Positions 1 to 6,456 of a stretch of 8,104 nucleotides of DNA are shown piece after piece. Numbering within the stretch: the stretch's first letter is position 1; every line of letters begins with the position of its first letter. A program made the position numbers and the translations under genes. The stretch is taken from the NCBI GenBank assembly GCA_002308515.1, contig DBVN01000064.1, positions 1-8,104 of the forward strand, in the 5' to 3' direction. Source of the DNA: Verrucomicrobia bacterium UBA1263 (GTDB lineage: Bacteria > Verrucomicrobiota > Verrucomicrobiia > Limisphaerales > UBA1412). The notes under the pieces are model-generated. The model saw only the letters and a program-made list of their open reading frames with translations, made no database searches and had not been told where the DNA came from.

Positions 1-53
1 AAATTTCTTCAGATCACTCTTTTTTGGCTTGAGTCGAAACGGAAAGAATATTT

Positions 54-1763
54 ATGACAAAAAAATTCTATCATGTTTTAGCAGTAATGGCTTTATGCCT
101 GTCTGCTATCGTTGTTCCATCACAGTCACAAGCTGCCATAGGGGAAACTTTTGTAAGAACTCCATTAAAATATACGATTTACACAGAGAATAAAGCGACT
201 AAGACCGGAACAGTCGCAGTGGAAGCTTCATTAAAATCTATAAGTGGAAATATTCCAATCCCGGAATCTGTTGAAAATGGAGATATTACTTATTCGGTTA
301 CAAAAGTTGCGGATTTCGGTTTTATAGAATGCGGAGGTTTAACGGGTATGAAACTTCCTAACAGCATTACCAATATAGGAAATAGTGCATTTGCTCATTC
401 AGGATTGAGAAATGTAATAATTCCAGAAAGTATTACTTCCATTGATGATCATGCGTTTGAAGATTGTGTTAGTTTAGGAAGTGTGAAAATCCCAAGTAAA
501 GTAACTTCTATTGGGGCAAGTGCATTCTATGGTTGTGCAAGTTTAACAAATGTCTTTTTAGAAGAAGGTTTAGCTGATATTGGAGCGTTTGCATTTGGGA
601 ATTGTACAAAGTTAAAAAGTATAGAAATTCCTCGTAGTGTTACAATGATTTGGTATGATGCATTTATTGGATGTAATAATTTAACGGCTGCTTACTTCAA
701 GGGAAATGCACCGACTGATGACAATGCATTTTTTGCACCTACTGTAATTTATTATCGTCCTGGAACAAAAGGATGGACAAATCCTTGGAGTCGACGGCCT
801 GCAACATTGTGGATAGAAGCCCCGCAAATTGAAGAACAGCCTAAGAGTCAAGCGGTATTGGAAGGAGATTCTGTTACTTTTACTGTTAAAGCAGAAGGAA
901 CGGCACCACTGAACTATCAATGGTATAAAGATGACATTGCTATCGAAGGAGCGACAAGAGAAAAATACACCATTGAAAGTGTGGTAGCTGAGAATTTAGG
1001 AAATTACAAGGTTGTTGTTAGTAATACTGAAGGTGAAGTGGTGAGTGATGTTGCTGTTCTGAGTTTGCTCCAGCCACCGACTATTACCGTCAATCCGGTC
1101 AGTGTGACGGTGGATAACGGGACAAATGTGATCTTTACCGTAGAAGCACAAAACGCTGACAGCTATCAATGGTACAAGGATGGAACGGCTATCAGCGGAG
1201 CTACCGAAACAACTTACAGCATAGACTATGTGAAAGGTTCTGATGTGGGAACTTACACAGTAATGGCCATTAACCGTGCTGGAGAAGAAAAGAGTTCACC
1301 TTCGACGCTGAGTTTGACCCAACCCTACAGAGCTACAGCGGAACTCCAAATAGTGAATGGTTTTATTGTGGGAATCACTGTGACTGATTGTGGCTGGGGC
1401 TATGAATTCGAGCCGAAAGTTCGTATCAAAGATGAATTTGGTGAAGGTGCTGAAGCTCATTGTGTCGTGGAGAATGGCATGATCGTTGGGATCATGATCG
1501 ATAATCCCGGCAGTGGATATTCTGAAGAAAGCACAGTCAAAGTGGGCAGTCCGGTCCGGTACAATTCGATGGAGATCGCGGTCAAGGATGTGCTGATCAC
1601 GATGCACCTGACTTTTGGTGAAATGTATCAGCTGGAATGTTCCAAGGATATGAAGACCTGGGAAAAAGTAGGCGAACCCTTCATTGCCGAGGATGAGACA
1701 GTTGAGATCGTGGTGGATGTGATCGAAACCGGCCGCTATTTCCGTGTGCATGAAGTGAAATAA
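54..1763 (+). CDS. Secreted BspA-like leucine-rich repeat protein with two Ig-like domains
   Basis: 569 residues. Residues 1-28 form a signal peptide (basic MTKK, hydrophobic core, cleavage probably after SQA or QAA), so the product is exported. Residues about 85-215 are BspA-type (LRR_5) repeats: 'IG..AF..C..L..I.IP.SVT.I' recurs about five times. Residues about 256-339 and 341-422 are two Ig-like domains, each with the 'YQWYKD' core and a 'Y.I..V......G.Y.V...N' end. Residues about 426-500 hold two copies of a unit with 'NG.IVGI...(D/N).G.GY'. The last 60 residues are a beta module ('YQLECSKDMKTWEKVG ... RYFRVHEVK') like the one ending the protease at 3466-5823. No catalytic residues are seen; adhesion or surface binding is inferred from known BspA-like proteins. 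The ATG at 54 has a weak purine stretch (GGAAAGA, 41-47) upstream. The first ~1 kb is much more AT-rich than the rest (see findings). Exact ligand unknown. Confidence 0.85.
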   Translation: MTKKFYHVLAVMALCLSAIVVPSQSQAAIGETFVRTPLKYTIYTENKATKTGTVAVEASLKSISGNIPIPESVENGDITYSVTKVADFGFIECGGLTGMKLPNSITNIGNSAFAHSGLRNVIIPESITSIDDHAFEDCVSLGSVKIPSKVTSIGASAFYGCASLTNVFLEEGLADIGAFAFGNCTKLKSIEIPRSVTMIWYDAFIGCNNLTAAYFKGNAPTDDNAFFAPTVIYYRPGTKGWTNPWSRRPATLWIEAPQIEEQPKSQAVLEGDSVTFTVKAEGTAPLNYQWYKDDIAIEGATREKYTIESVVAENLGNYKVVVSNTEGEVVSDVAVLSLLQPPTITVNPVSVTVDNGTNVIFTVEAQNADSYQWYKDGTAISGATETTYSIDYVKGSDVGTYTVMAINRAGEEKSSPSTLSLTQPYRATAELQIVNGFIVGITVTDCGWGYEFEPKVRIKDEFGEGAEAHCVVENGMIVGIMIDNPGSGYSEESTVKVGSPVRYNSMEIAVKDVLITMHLTFGEMYQLECSKDMKTWEKVGEPFIAEDETVEIVVDVIETGRYFRVHEVK

Positions 1764-1782
1764 CCACTAAACATTGAAAACG

Positions 1783-1822
1783 AAAATCCCTGGTGTGAAA
1801 TACCACCGGGGGTTTTTATTTT
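1783..1822 (+). terminator. Rho-independent terminator after the LRR/Ig protein gene
   Basis: The arm at 1783-1795 pairs with 1804-1816 as a 13-bp stem (two G-U pairs) with an 8-nt loop at 1796-1803, and the 3' arm runs into a T-rich tract to 1822. The 5' arm begins with four A residues, so the structure would also present a T-tract when read on the minus strand. It begins 19 nt after the stop codon at 1761-1763 and fits the end of that transcript. Confidence 0.85.
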
Positions 1823-1823
1823 G

Positions 1824-1850
1824 ACAGGATCTACAAGATTTACAGGATTT
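1824..1850 (+). repeat. Three tandem 9-nt units, consensus ACAGGATTT
   Basis: Three head-to-tail units are read directly: ACAGGATCT (1824-1832), ACAAGATTT (1833-1841) and ACAGGATTT (1842-1850). Each of the first two differs from the third at one base. The array sits immediately after the terminator T-tract and before a pair of overlapping inverted repeats. Short 'acaggattt' arrays next to gene ends are, from general knowledge, seen in intergenic DNA of several environmental bacterial groups; their role is not established. No coding role is likely, because the reading frame that crosses them opens with a TTG inside the terminator tail. Confidence 0.75.
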
Positions 1851-1852
1851 GA

Positions 1853-1873
1853 TGACGTTTTTGCGTCAAAAAC
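1853..1873 (+). repeat. Overlapping inverted repeats (two mutually exclusive hairpins)
   Basis: TGACG at 1853-1857 is complementary to CGTCA at 1864-1868 (6-nt loop). GTTTTTG at 1857-1863 is complementary to CAAAAAC at 1867-1873 (3-nt loop CGT). The two pairings use overlapping bases, so only one can form at a time. The element follows the 9-nt tandem units directly and lies about 80 nt before the cmk start. It may be part of the same intergenic element; a regulatory role is only a guess. Confidence 0.5.
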
Positions 1874-1887
1874 AAAGAAAAGATTGT

Positions 1888-1915
1888 CTGACGGGCTTTC
1901 TGCTGTCAAAATAAT
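1888..1915 (+). promoter_or_regulatory. Possible sigma-70-type promoter for cmk-plsC
   Basis: A -35-like CTGACG (1888-1893; 4 of 6 matches to TTGACA) is followed after 16 nt by a -10-like AATAAT (1910-1915; 5 of 6 matches to TATAAT). A transcript would start near 1922, about 30 nt before the cmk ATG. A promoter is expected here because a terminator closes the upstream gene. The boxes are judged by eye only. Confidence 0.35.
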
Positions 1916-1952
1916 GCAGCCTTGCCGCTACTCACGGCCGGGCATCATTACC

Positions 1953-2615
1953 ATGAAAAAAAAGCCGGTTGTTATCGCGATAGATGGTACAAGCGCAAGC
2001 GGAAAAAGCACAAACTCCAAACGTGTCGCTGCCGCGTTGGATTATACATACGTTGATACGGGAGCCATGTACCGGACTCTTGCCTGGTATTGTATCCAGC
2101 AGAAAGTCGATGTGGATGATCCCAAGGCTATCGCGGAAGTCCTGAAGCATTGGAAAACCAAGCTCGTCTGCGCGAACAAAGCTGTCTATCTGACCGTGGA
2201 CGGATACCACCCGGCCACCGAGATCCGCACATCGGCCACCAGCGCCGTCGTTCCCAAAGTAGCCGCTGTCCCTGCCGTTCGCGCATGGATGAAAAAGCGT
2301 CAGCGTGAATGTGTTGAGTTTGGTGATCTGGTCATGGAAGGCCGTGACATCGGTTCGGCGATCTTTCCCGAAACAGAGTTCAAATTCTACCTGGATGCCA
2401 GTCTGGATGAAAGATCACGCAGACGCGAGGCTGACGGCGTGATCGAGAATCTGGCTGAACGGGATCGCCGCGACACTCAGAGAGCCACTTCTCCCCTCAT
2501 GATCTCTCTGGGCGCGACCGTGATCAACAATTCAAAAATGACATCCGAAGAAACGACCGCGCTGCTCCTGAAAGAAATTCGCGCAAAACTGGATAAACAA
2601 AAATCAAATTCATGA
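1953..2615 (+). CDS. cmk: Cytidylate kinase (CMP/dCMP kinase)
   Basis: 220 residues, close to the usual ~225 of the family. The enzyme transfers a phosphate from ATP to CMP or dCMP in the cytoplasm, feeding CTP/dCTP synthesis and so RNA, DNA and phospholipid precursors. Visible motifs: P-loop 'IDGTSASGKST' (residues 9-19), 'YVDTGAMYRTLAW' that shapes the nucleotide site, 'VMEGRDIGSAIFPETEFKFYLDAS' and the lid-type 'ERDRRDTQRATSPL', with the 'VINNSKMTSEE' end in place of the usual 'IDTS.L..EE'. The frame is open back to a TTG at 1821 and has an ATG at 1914, but family proteins start just before the 'VIAIDG' strand, so ATG 1953 is chosen. No clear Shine-Dalgarno sequence precedes it. Followed after 41 nt by plsC, a pairing common in bacteria. 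The symbol is by family recognition. Confidence 0.95.
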   Translation: MKKKPVVIAIDGTSASGKSTNSKRVAAALDYTYVDTGAMYRTLAWYCIQQKVDVDDPKAIAEVLKHWKTKLVCANKAVYLTVDGYHPATEIRTSATSAVVPKVAAVPAVRAWMKKRQRECVEFGDLVMEGRDIGSAIFPETEFKFYLDASLDERSRRREADGVIENLAERDRRDTQRATSPLMISLGATVINNSKMTSEETTALLLKEIRAKLDKQKSNS

Positions 2616-2656
2616 TGTTTGATATATAAGCAATTCTAACGTCAACTCATTATCCA

Positions 2657-3289
2657 ATGAATCCGCTTTATTTTTCAGTCTGGCTGCTCTGCAAGATCCT
2701 TTTCAAGATCTACTTCAGGTGGGAGATCCATCACCGGGAATATGTTCCCCGTCAGGGTGCCGCCATCATCGCCAGCAACCATGCCAGCTTTCTGGATCCG
2801 GTACTCATTGGAACATCCCTGCCCAAAGCGATCCACTATTTTGCTCGTAAATCTCTTTTTAAAAATAAGATATTTGGTACGATCCTTCGCATCGTCCACG
2901 CGGTTCCAGTGGACAGAGACGGCAGCGGCATGAGCGGGCTCCGCACCCTTCTCGATCTTTTGGGAAAAGGATACTGCGTAAACCTCTTCCCGGAAGGAAC
3001 ACGCACCCCCGACGGCAATCTTCAAAAAGCTCATTCAGGCATCGGATTAACTGTTGTCAAAACCAGCGTTCCGGTCATCCCTGTCCGTATTTTTGGTTCC
3101 TATGAAGCCTACGACAGAAAATCTATTTTTCCGAAGCCTGTCAAAATCATCATCAGTTACGGGAAACCTCTTGAATTCAAAGAACTTCGCGAAGAAGCTA
3201 AAAACTGTTCCCACGATCGGCTCAAGGCTATCTATCAGGAAATAGCCGACCAGATCATGGATCAGATCGGCCAACTGCGTCCGGAATAG
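2657..3289 (+). CDS. plsC: 1-acyl-sn-glycerol-3-phosphate acyltransferase (PlsC family)
   Basis: 210 residues. The family acylates lysophosphatidic acid to phosphatidic acid at the inner membrane, the second acylation step of phospholipid synthesis. All four acyltransferase blocks are visible: 'NHASFLDP' (HX4D, H42 and D47), 'VPVDRDGSG' (about 84-91), 'FPEGTRTPDG' (111-120, with E113) and 'VPVIPV' (about 138-143), followed by 'ISYGKPLEF'. The N-terminal hydrophobic stretch 'YFSVWLLCKILFKIYF' (5-20) fits a membrane-associated enzyme. It lies 41 nt after cmk with no terminator between, so co-transcription is likely. The start ATG has no evident Shine-Dalgarno sequence. Paralogues acting on other lysolipids have the same motifs, so the acyl acceptor is inferred from the cmk context. 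Confidence 0.92.
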   Translation: MNPLYFSVWLLCKILFKIYFRWEIHHREYVPRQGAAIIASNHASFLDPVLIGTSLPKAIHYFARKSLFKNKIFGTILRIVHAVPVDRDGSGMSGLRTLLDLLGKGYCVNLFPEGTRTPDGNLQKAHSGIGLTVVKTSVPVIPVRIFGSYEAYDRKSIFPKPVKIIISYGKPLEFKELREEAKNCSHDRLKAIYQEIADQIMDQIGQLRPE

Positions 3290-3312
3290 ACAGAATTTCA
3301 AGCACATATAGA

Positions 3313-3342
3313 TATTTTGTTTTGATTTTCCGAAACAAAATA
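3313..3342 (+). repeat. Perfect 10-bp AT-rich inverted repeat after plsC
   Basis: TATTTTGTTT (3313-3322) and AAACAAAATA (3333-3342) are exact reverse complements around a 10-nt loop. It lies 23 nt past the plsC stop codon. There is no T-tract after it, and the stem has only two G-C pairs, one of which is C/G at 3319/3336 and none near the base, so it is a weak terminator candidate. It could instead be an RNA 3'-end stabiliser or a protein-binding dyad. Confidence 0.4.
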
Positions 3343-3372
3343 CCCGGCAAGAAATGTTTTTACGAAAATGAC

Positions 3373-3401
3373 TTGCTTCTTTTCCATTTCCCATGTATAT
3401 T
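3373..3401 (+). promoter_or_regulatory. Predicted promoter of the subtilase gene
   Basis: TTGCTT (3373-3378) and TATATT (3396-3401) are separated by exactly 17 nt and match the sigma-70 consensus at 4 of 6 and 5 of 6 positions. Transcription would start near 3408 and give a leader of roughly 58 nt before ATG 3466. The bases just upstream (GAAAATGA, 3364-3371) recur at the same place ahead of the FHA gene (5908-5915). Confidence 0.5.
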
Positions 3402-3414
3402 TTTCGACAGGTAT

Positions 3415-3439
3415 AGGTAGGCAGTTCTGCCATGCACCT
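3415..3439 (+). promoter_or_regulatory. Dyad in the predicted leader of the subtilase gene
   Basis: GGCAG (3420-3424) and CTGCC (3427-3431) form a 12-nt dyad with two central bases. Outside it, AGGT (3415-3418) is complementary to ACCT (3436-3439). The element would lie just after the predicted transcription start, a position suited to an operator or to a leader hairpin. No known regulator is recognised from it. Confidence 0.3.
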
Positions 3440-3465
3440 TATGAATAAGAGAATGTTTTAAAACC

Positions 3466-5823
3466 ATGAAGATCAATATGTTTTCACGCATCTCCCTTTT
3501 GATGAGCAAGACAAAGTCATCCGTAACTCGTTTCGGTCTTGCTATTTTAATTGCGTTAGGCACCCTGTGCTGCAGTCAGGCAAACGCGGCAACCCCGCAG
3601 TATGTTCCGGGGCGCGTCCTGGTAAAGCTCAAATCCGGAGTAGCTTCTGCCAGATTGGACGATTTCAACAAGACTCAGGGGGTGCAGTCCGCCCGTTTGA
3701 TGAAGGCTGGTAATTATACATGGCAAGTTATTGAATTTGATCCTCTTATTGATATCAATTCAAAGATCCGTGAATACATGAAGAGCGGTCTTGTTCTCTG
3801 GGCCGAACCGGATTATTACTACACGATCGCCAAGATCCCCAATGATCCTTCTTTCTCTGTACCAGATCATTGCTACAGCTTCAAGAATACCCACGCGACT
3901 GCCGCATGGGATACCATCACGGACGCTCCCGATGTGATCGTTGCTGTCGTGGACTCTGGTGTTCAATATAACCACTTTGATCTCGTTGATAATATGTGGG
4001 TCAACCCCAATGAGATCCCCGACAACGGCATTGATGATGACGGCAACGGTATCGTGGATGACGTTCATGGTGCTAATTTTACTACCAAAGATCCGATAGG
4101 TGATCCTATGGATGACAACCGTCACGGAACACACGTTGCTGGAACCATCGGTGCCAGCGGCAATAATTCCTTAGGTGTGGCCGGCGTTACCTGGAAAACC
4201 CAAATCATGGCTCTCAAGGTCATGGGAGCAGATGGCAACGGTTCAGCCTCTGACATCGTGAATGGCGTCCGCTATGCTCGCGAACATGGTGCCAATGTGA
4301 TCAATATGAGCTTGGGCGGCAGCGGATATTCTCAGATTGCATACGATGAATATGCCGCGTGTCAAAGAGCGGGCATCATCATCGTAGCCGCCGCAGGCAA
4401 TGAGACCACTAATAATGATACAACTCCCAGTTATCCTGCTAGCTACTGTCTGGAATTGGATAATATCATTTCTGTGGGCAGCTGTGACGATAGAAACAAA
4501 GTCAGCTATTTCTCAAACTACGGCAAAAAATCTGTGCATTTGTTTGCTCCCGGCAGTGATATCTGGTCCACAGCTCTTAAACAAGTAGGTGACTCTTATG
4601 ATAATGACGCTTATGAGTCCCTGAGCGGCACCTCTATGGCCTGTCCTTTTGTGGCGGGCGCTACCGCTCTGTGTATCGCGGCACATCCGGATGACACCTA
4701 TCTGCAAATCAAGAACAGGATCCTGAATGGCGTTGATCCTGTGGCCGCTTTCAGCAAGAAATGTTCTACAGGCGGTCTCATCAATGTGGACAACATCGTT
4801 CACAATTTGATCACTGAAGACGGCTTTGAATACACTGTCTCTAACGGAAAAGCGAGCATCATTGGTTACAAAGGAACCAATATGAACCCTGTGCTCCCCG
4901 ATCTCATCAAGGACTACTATCCTGTCGAGAGCATCGCGAAAGGCGCGTTCATGGATCAGTCCATTGTATCCATTGTCATCAGCGAAAGCATCCTGACGGT
5001 GGGTTCCAGTGCCTTTGAAAACTGCGCTAAACTCGCGTCCATAACTATAGGATCAAATGTTTACTCCATCGGTGCCAATGCCTTCCAGGGCTGCTCCGCT
5101 CTGACAGATATCAATCTGCCCGCGGCAATCACTACACTGGGTTCCGGCTGGCTGATCGGCTGCACCTCTCTGCAGAATATCAATGTGGATCCCAATAATG
5201 CCACATTCTCCAGTCAAAACGGCATCCTTCTTTCCAAGGACGCGACTGTTCTGCTGTGCTTCCCTTCTGGCAAATCGGTAGCAGGACTGGTCATTCCTTC
5301 AACGGTCAATACCATTGGTGATTCCGCGTTTGCCTATACACAGCTGACAAGCATCACCCTGCCGAACTCGATTCGCCGTATCAACCAGAATGCTTTCAGC
5401 TTCTGCGACAAACTGGAATCTGTCACGTTCGGCGAGGAACTGACCTCCATCGGTATCTATGCCTTCTATGATTGCTCCGCGCTGAAGAGTCTCTACTTTA
5501 CCGGAAACGCTCCGGCCGCGATGACGATCTCCTTCGCGGAATCCTCTCCTACAGTCTATTATCAATCCAGTAAAGACGGTTGGGAACTGGACGATCAAGG
5601 ACTTTGGTACGGTCTGAAGGCCTCTGGCAGCAATACATCTTCCATTACCGTTGATCCGCGTATCTCCTATAGCATCGAGGATGGCAAGATGGTCATTACC
5701 TTCAAAGGTATCCTCTACAGCAGCACCAACAACATCAACTGGACCAAGGTCGAAGGAGCGGAAAGCCCCTACACTGTGGATCCTTCCGCGGGGATGCTGT
5801 TCTATCGTGTAGATGTAGAATAG
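3466..5823 (+). CDS. Secreted subtilisin-family (S8) serine protease with BspA-like LRR domain
   Basis: 785 residues. A hydrophobic stretch (about 23-34) with 'SQANAA' after it is a signal peptide with a long n-region; ATG 3502 (M13) is an alternative start giving a more typical one. Residues about 46-121 ('YVPGRVLVKLKSG ... WAEPDYYYT') look like a subtilase propeptide. The catalytic domain (about 125-445) has the full set: D163 in 'VVDSGV', H220 in 'RHGTHVAGTIG', oxyanion N312 in 'AAAGNET', and S390 in 'SGTSMACPFVAGA' (the usual P-H-V is P-F-V). An acidic insert 'DNGIDDDGNGIVDD' (186-199) is probably a calcium site. Residues about 450-690 are BspA-type leucine-rich repeats, ending in 'YFTGNAP ... 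PTVYYQSSKDGW', close to 'YFKGNAP ... PTVIYYRPGTKGW' in the first gene. Residues about 730-785 are a C-terminal beta module ('YSSTNNINWTKVEG ... FYRVDVE'). An exported protease whose repeats probably direct it to a surface or substrate (inference). Target unknown. Confidence 0.93.
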   Translation: MKINMFSRISLLMSKTKSSVTRFGLAILIALGTLCCSQANAATPQYVPGRVLVKLKSGVASARLDDFNKTQGVQSARLMKAGNYTWQVIEFDPLIDINSKIREYMKSGLVLWAEPDYYYTIAKIPNDPSFSVPDHCYSFKNTHATAAWDTITDAPDVIVAVVDSGVQYNHFDLVDNMWVNPNEIPDNGIDDDGNGIVDDVHGANFTTKDPIGDPMDDNRHGTHVAGTIGASGNNSLGVAGVTWKTQIMALKVMGADGNGSASDIVNGVRYAREHGANVINMSLGGSGYSQIAYDEYAACQRAGIIIVAAAGNETTNNDTTPSYPASYCLELDNIISVGSCDDRNKVSYFSNYGKKSVHLFAPGSDIWSTALKQVGDSYDNDAYESLSGTSMACPFVAGATALCIAAHPDDTYLQIKNRILNGVDPVAAFSKKCSTGGLINVDNIVHNLITEDGFEYTVSNGKASIIGYKGTNMNPVLPDLIKDYYPVESIAKGAFMDQSIVSIVISESILTVGSSAFENCAKLASITIGSNVYSIGANAFQGCSALTDINLPAAITTLGSGWLIGCTSLQNINVDPNNATFSSQNGILLSKDATVLLCFPSGKSVAGLVIPSTVNTIGDSAFAYTQLTSITLPNSIRRINQNAFSFCDKLESVTFGEELTSIGIYAFYDCSALKSLYFTGNAPAAMTISFAESSPTVYYQSSKDGWELDDQGLWYGLKASGSNTSSITVDPRISYSIEDGKMVITFKGILYSSTNNINWTKVEGAESPYTVDPSAGMLFYRVDVE

Positions 5824-5863
5824 GTTACTTCGATATGACACAGAGAATGCTCTTATTTCTCTG

Positions 5864-5907
5864 AAAAAAAATAAAATGCGGGGTGGATTAACCTCGCATT
5901 TTATTTT
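5864..5907 (+). terminator. Strong Rho-independent terminator after the subtilase gene
   Basis: A 17-bp stem pairs 5868-5884 with 5891-5907 around a 6-nt loop (5885-5890). The outer 13 bp are perfect; the inner part is one G-U pair and three Watson-Crick pairs. An A-run (5864-5871) on the left and a T-rich arm on the right let it act in either direction, although all neighbouring genes are on the plus strand. It begins about 40 nt after the subtilase stop codon. Confidence 0.88.
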
Positions 5908-5915
5908 GAAAATGA

Positions 5916-5944
5916 TTGACTTCGTTTATATTTTAGGGCATATT
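5916..5944 (+). promoter_or_regulatory. Possible promoter of the FHA-flavodiiron pair
   Basis: TTGACT (5916-5921; 5 of 6) is followed after 17 nt by CATATT (5939-5944; 4 of 6). Transcription would begin near 5951, leaving only about 17 nt before ATG 5968. A second -10-like TATATT at 5927-5932 is present, but its -35 would overlap the terminator arm. GAAAATGA at 5908-5915 matches the bases ahead of the subtilase -35 box. Confidence 0.4.
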
Positions 5945-5967
5945 TCTGTGGAGTTGCATTGCTTGTT

Positions 5968-6432
5968 ATGCCGAAACTGATTGTTTTAACTGAGGGATTT
6001 AAAGGACAGACCTGCGAACTTAAGGCTGGGGTCACTACGATAGGTCGTGCTGATGATAACGCTTTCTGCATTCCAGAAGGTTCAGTTTCTGGACATCACT
6101 GCGAAGCTATCTTAACAGGGAATAATCTTGTTATCAAGGACTTAGATTCGACAAACGGCACCTATATCGACGGGAATAAGATCACTGAGGCTCCCCTCAA
6201 GGCCGGCATGATCCTGCGATTAGGGCAATGCGAACTGAAGCTGGATGACGGCACCTCCTTCAAGAAAGTGATGGAATCCCATCGCGGCGGCATCAAGCTG
6301 GAAGCCGGAGGTTCTGCCAACGCGCCAGCCAATCCCGCCTTCAAGAAAAAAGACAATAAAATGAATCTTTATATTCTTGGCGGCGGCGCGGTAGTCGTGA
6401 TCATCATCCTGGCTTACCTCTTCCTTCGTTAA
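5968..6432 (+). CDS. FHA-domain protein with C-terminal membrane anchor
   Basis: 154 residues from ATG 5968. Forkhead-associated domains bind phosphothreonine peptides in Ser/Thr kinase signalling, and sometimes other partners without phosphorylation. The core spans about residues 3-92 with the conserved 'TIGRADDN' (G26, R27), 'SVSGHH' (S41, H44; usual pattern SxxH) and 'DLDSTNGTYIDG' (S61-N63-G64). A charged, Ala/Pro-containing linker ('GGSANAPANPAFKKKDNK') leads to one hydrophobic segment (about 134-152, 'LYILGGGAVVVIIILAYLFL') that ends the protein, so it is probably tail-anchored in the inner membrane with the FHA domain in the cytoplasm. The frame also opens at TTG 5959, which has GTGGAG (5948-5953) 5 nt upstream; ATG 5968 is preferred because the domain starts with 'PKLIVLTEG'. 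The flavodiiron gene follows after 24 nt without a terminator, so they are probably co-transcribed. No kinase is in the window; the partner is unknown. Confidence 0.85.
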   Translation: MPKLIVLTEGFKGQTCELKAGVTTIGRADDNAFCIPEGSVSGHHCEAILTGNNLVIKDLDSTNGTYIDGNKITEAPLKAGMILRLGQCELKLDDGTSFKKVMESHRGGIKLEAGGSANAPANPAFKKKDNKMNLYILGGGAVVVIIILAYLFLR

Positions 6433-6456
6433 AAAATGTATCTATAGTTTTTAGTT

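Noticed and set aside
24..52. Promoter with TTGGCT (24-29) and AATATT (47-52) before the first gene
   Set aside because: The -10 box would place the transcription start inside the gene, after the ATG; the true promoter is probably left of the window.
1296..1751. 151-residue open frame on the minus strand under the first gene
   Set aside because: His/Asp/Ile-rich low-complexity translation typical of a shadow frame, with no start signal or domain.
1824..1850. CRISPR array
   Set aside because: Units are 9 nt, directly adjacent with no spacers, and there is no cas gene in the window.
1821..1952. N-terminal extension of the cytidylate kinase to TTG 1821 or ATG 1914
   Set aside because: The extension begins inside the terminator tail, crosses the 9-nt repeats and hairpins, and encodes sequence with no family similarity; the kinase fold starts right after ATG 1953.
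3313..3342. Rho-independent terminator after plsC
   Set aside because: The inverted repeat is perfect, but AT-rich and not followed by a T-tract, so it is listed as a repeat only.
5299..5841. 180-residue open frame on the minus strand under the subtilase gene
   Set aside because: It is antisense to a well-supported LRR coding region, has no recognisable domain, and its length follows from the codon pattern of the sense gene.
5959..5967. TTG 5959 as the start of the FHA protein
   Set aside because: It has a GTGGAG stretch at good spacing, but only adds three residues and TTG is rarer than ATG; kept as an alternative, not the call.
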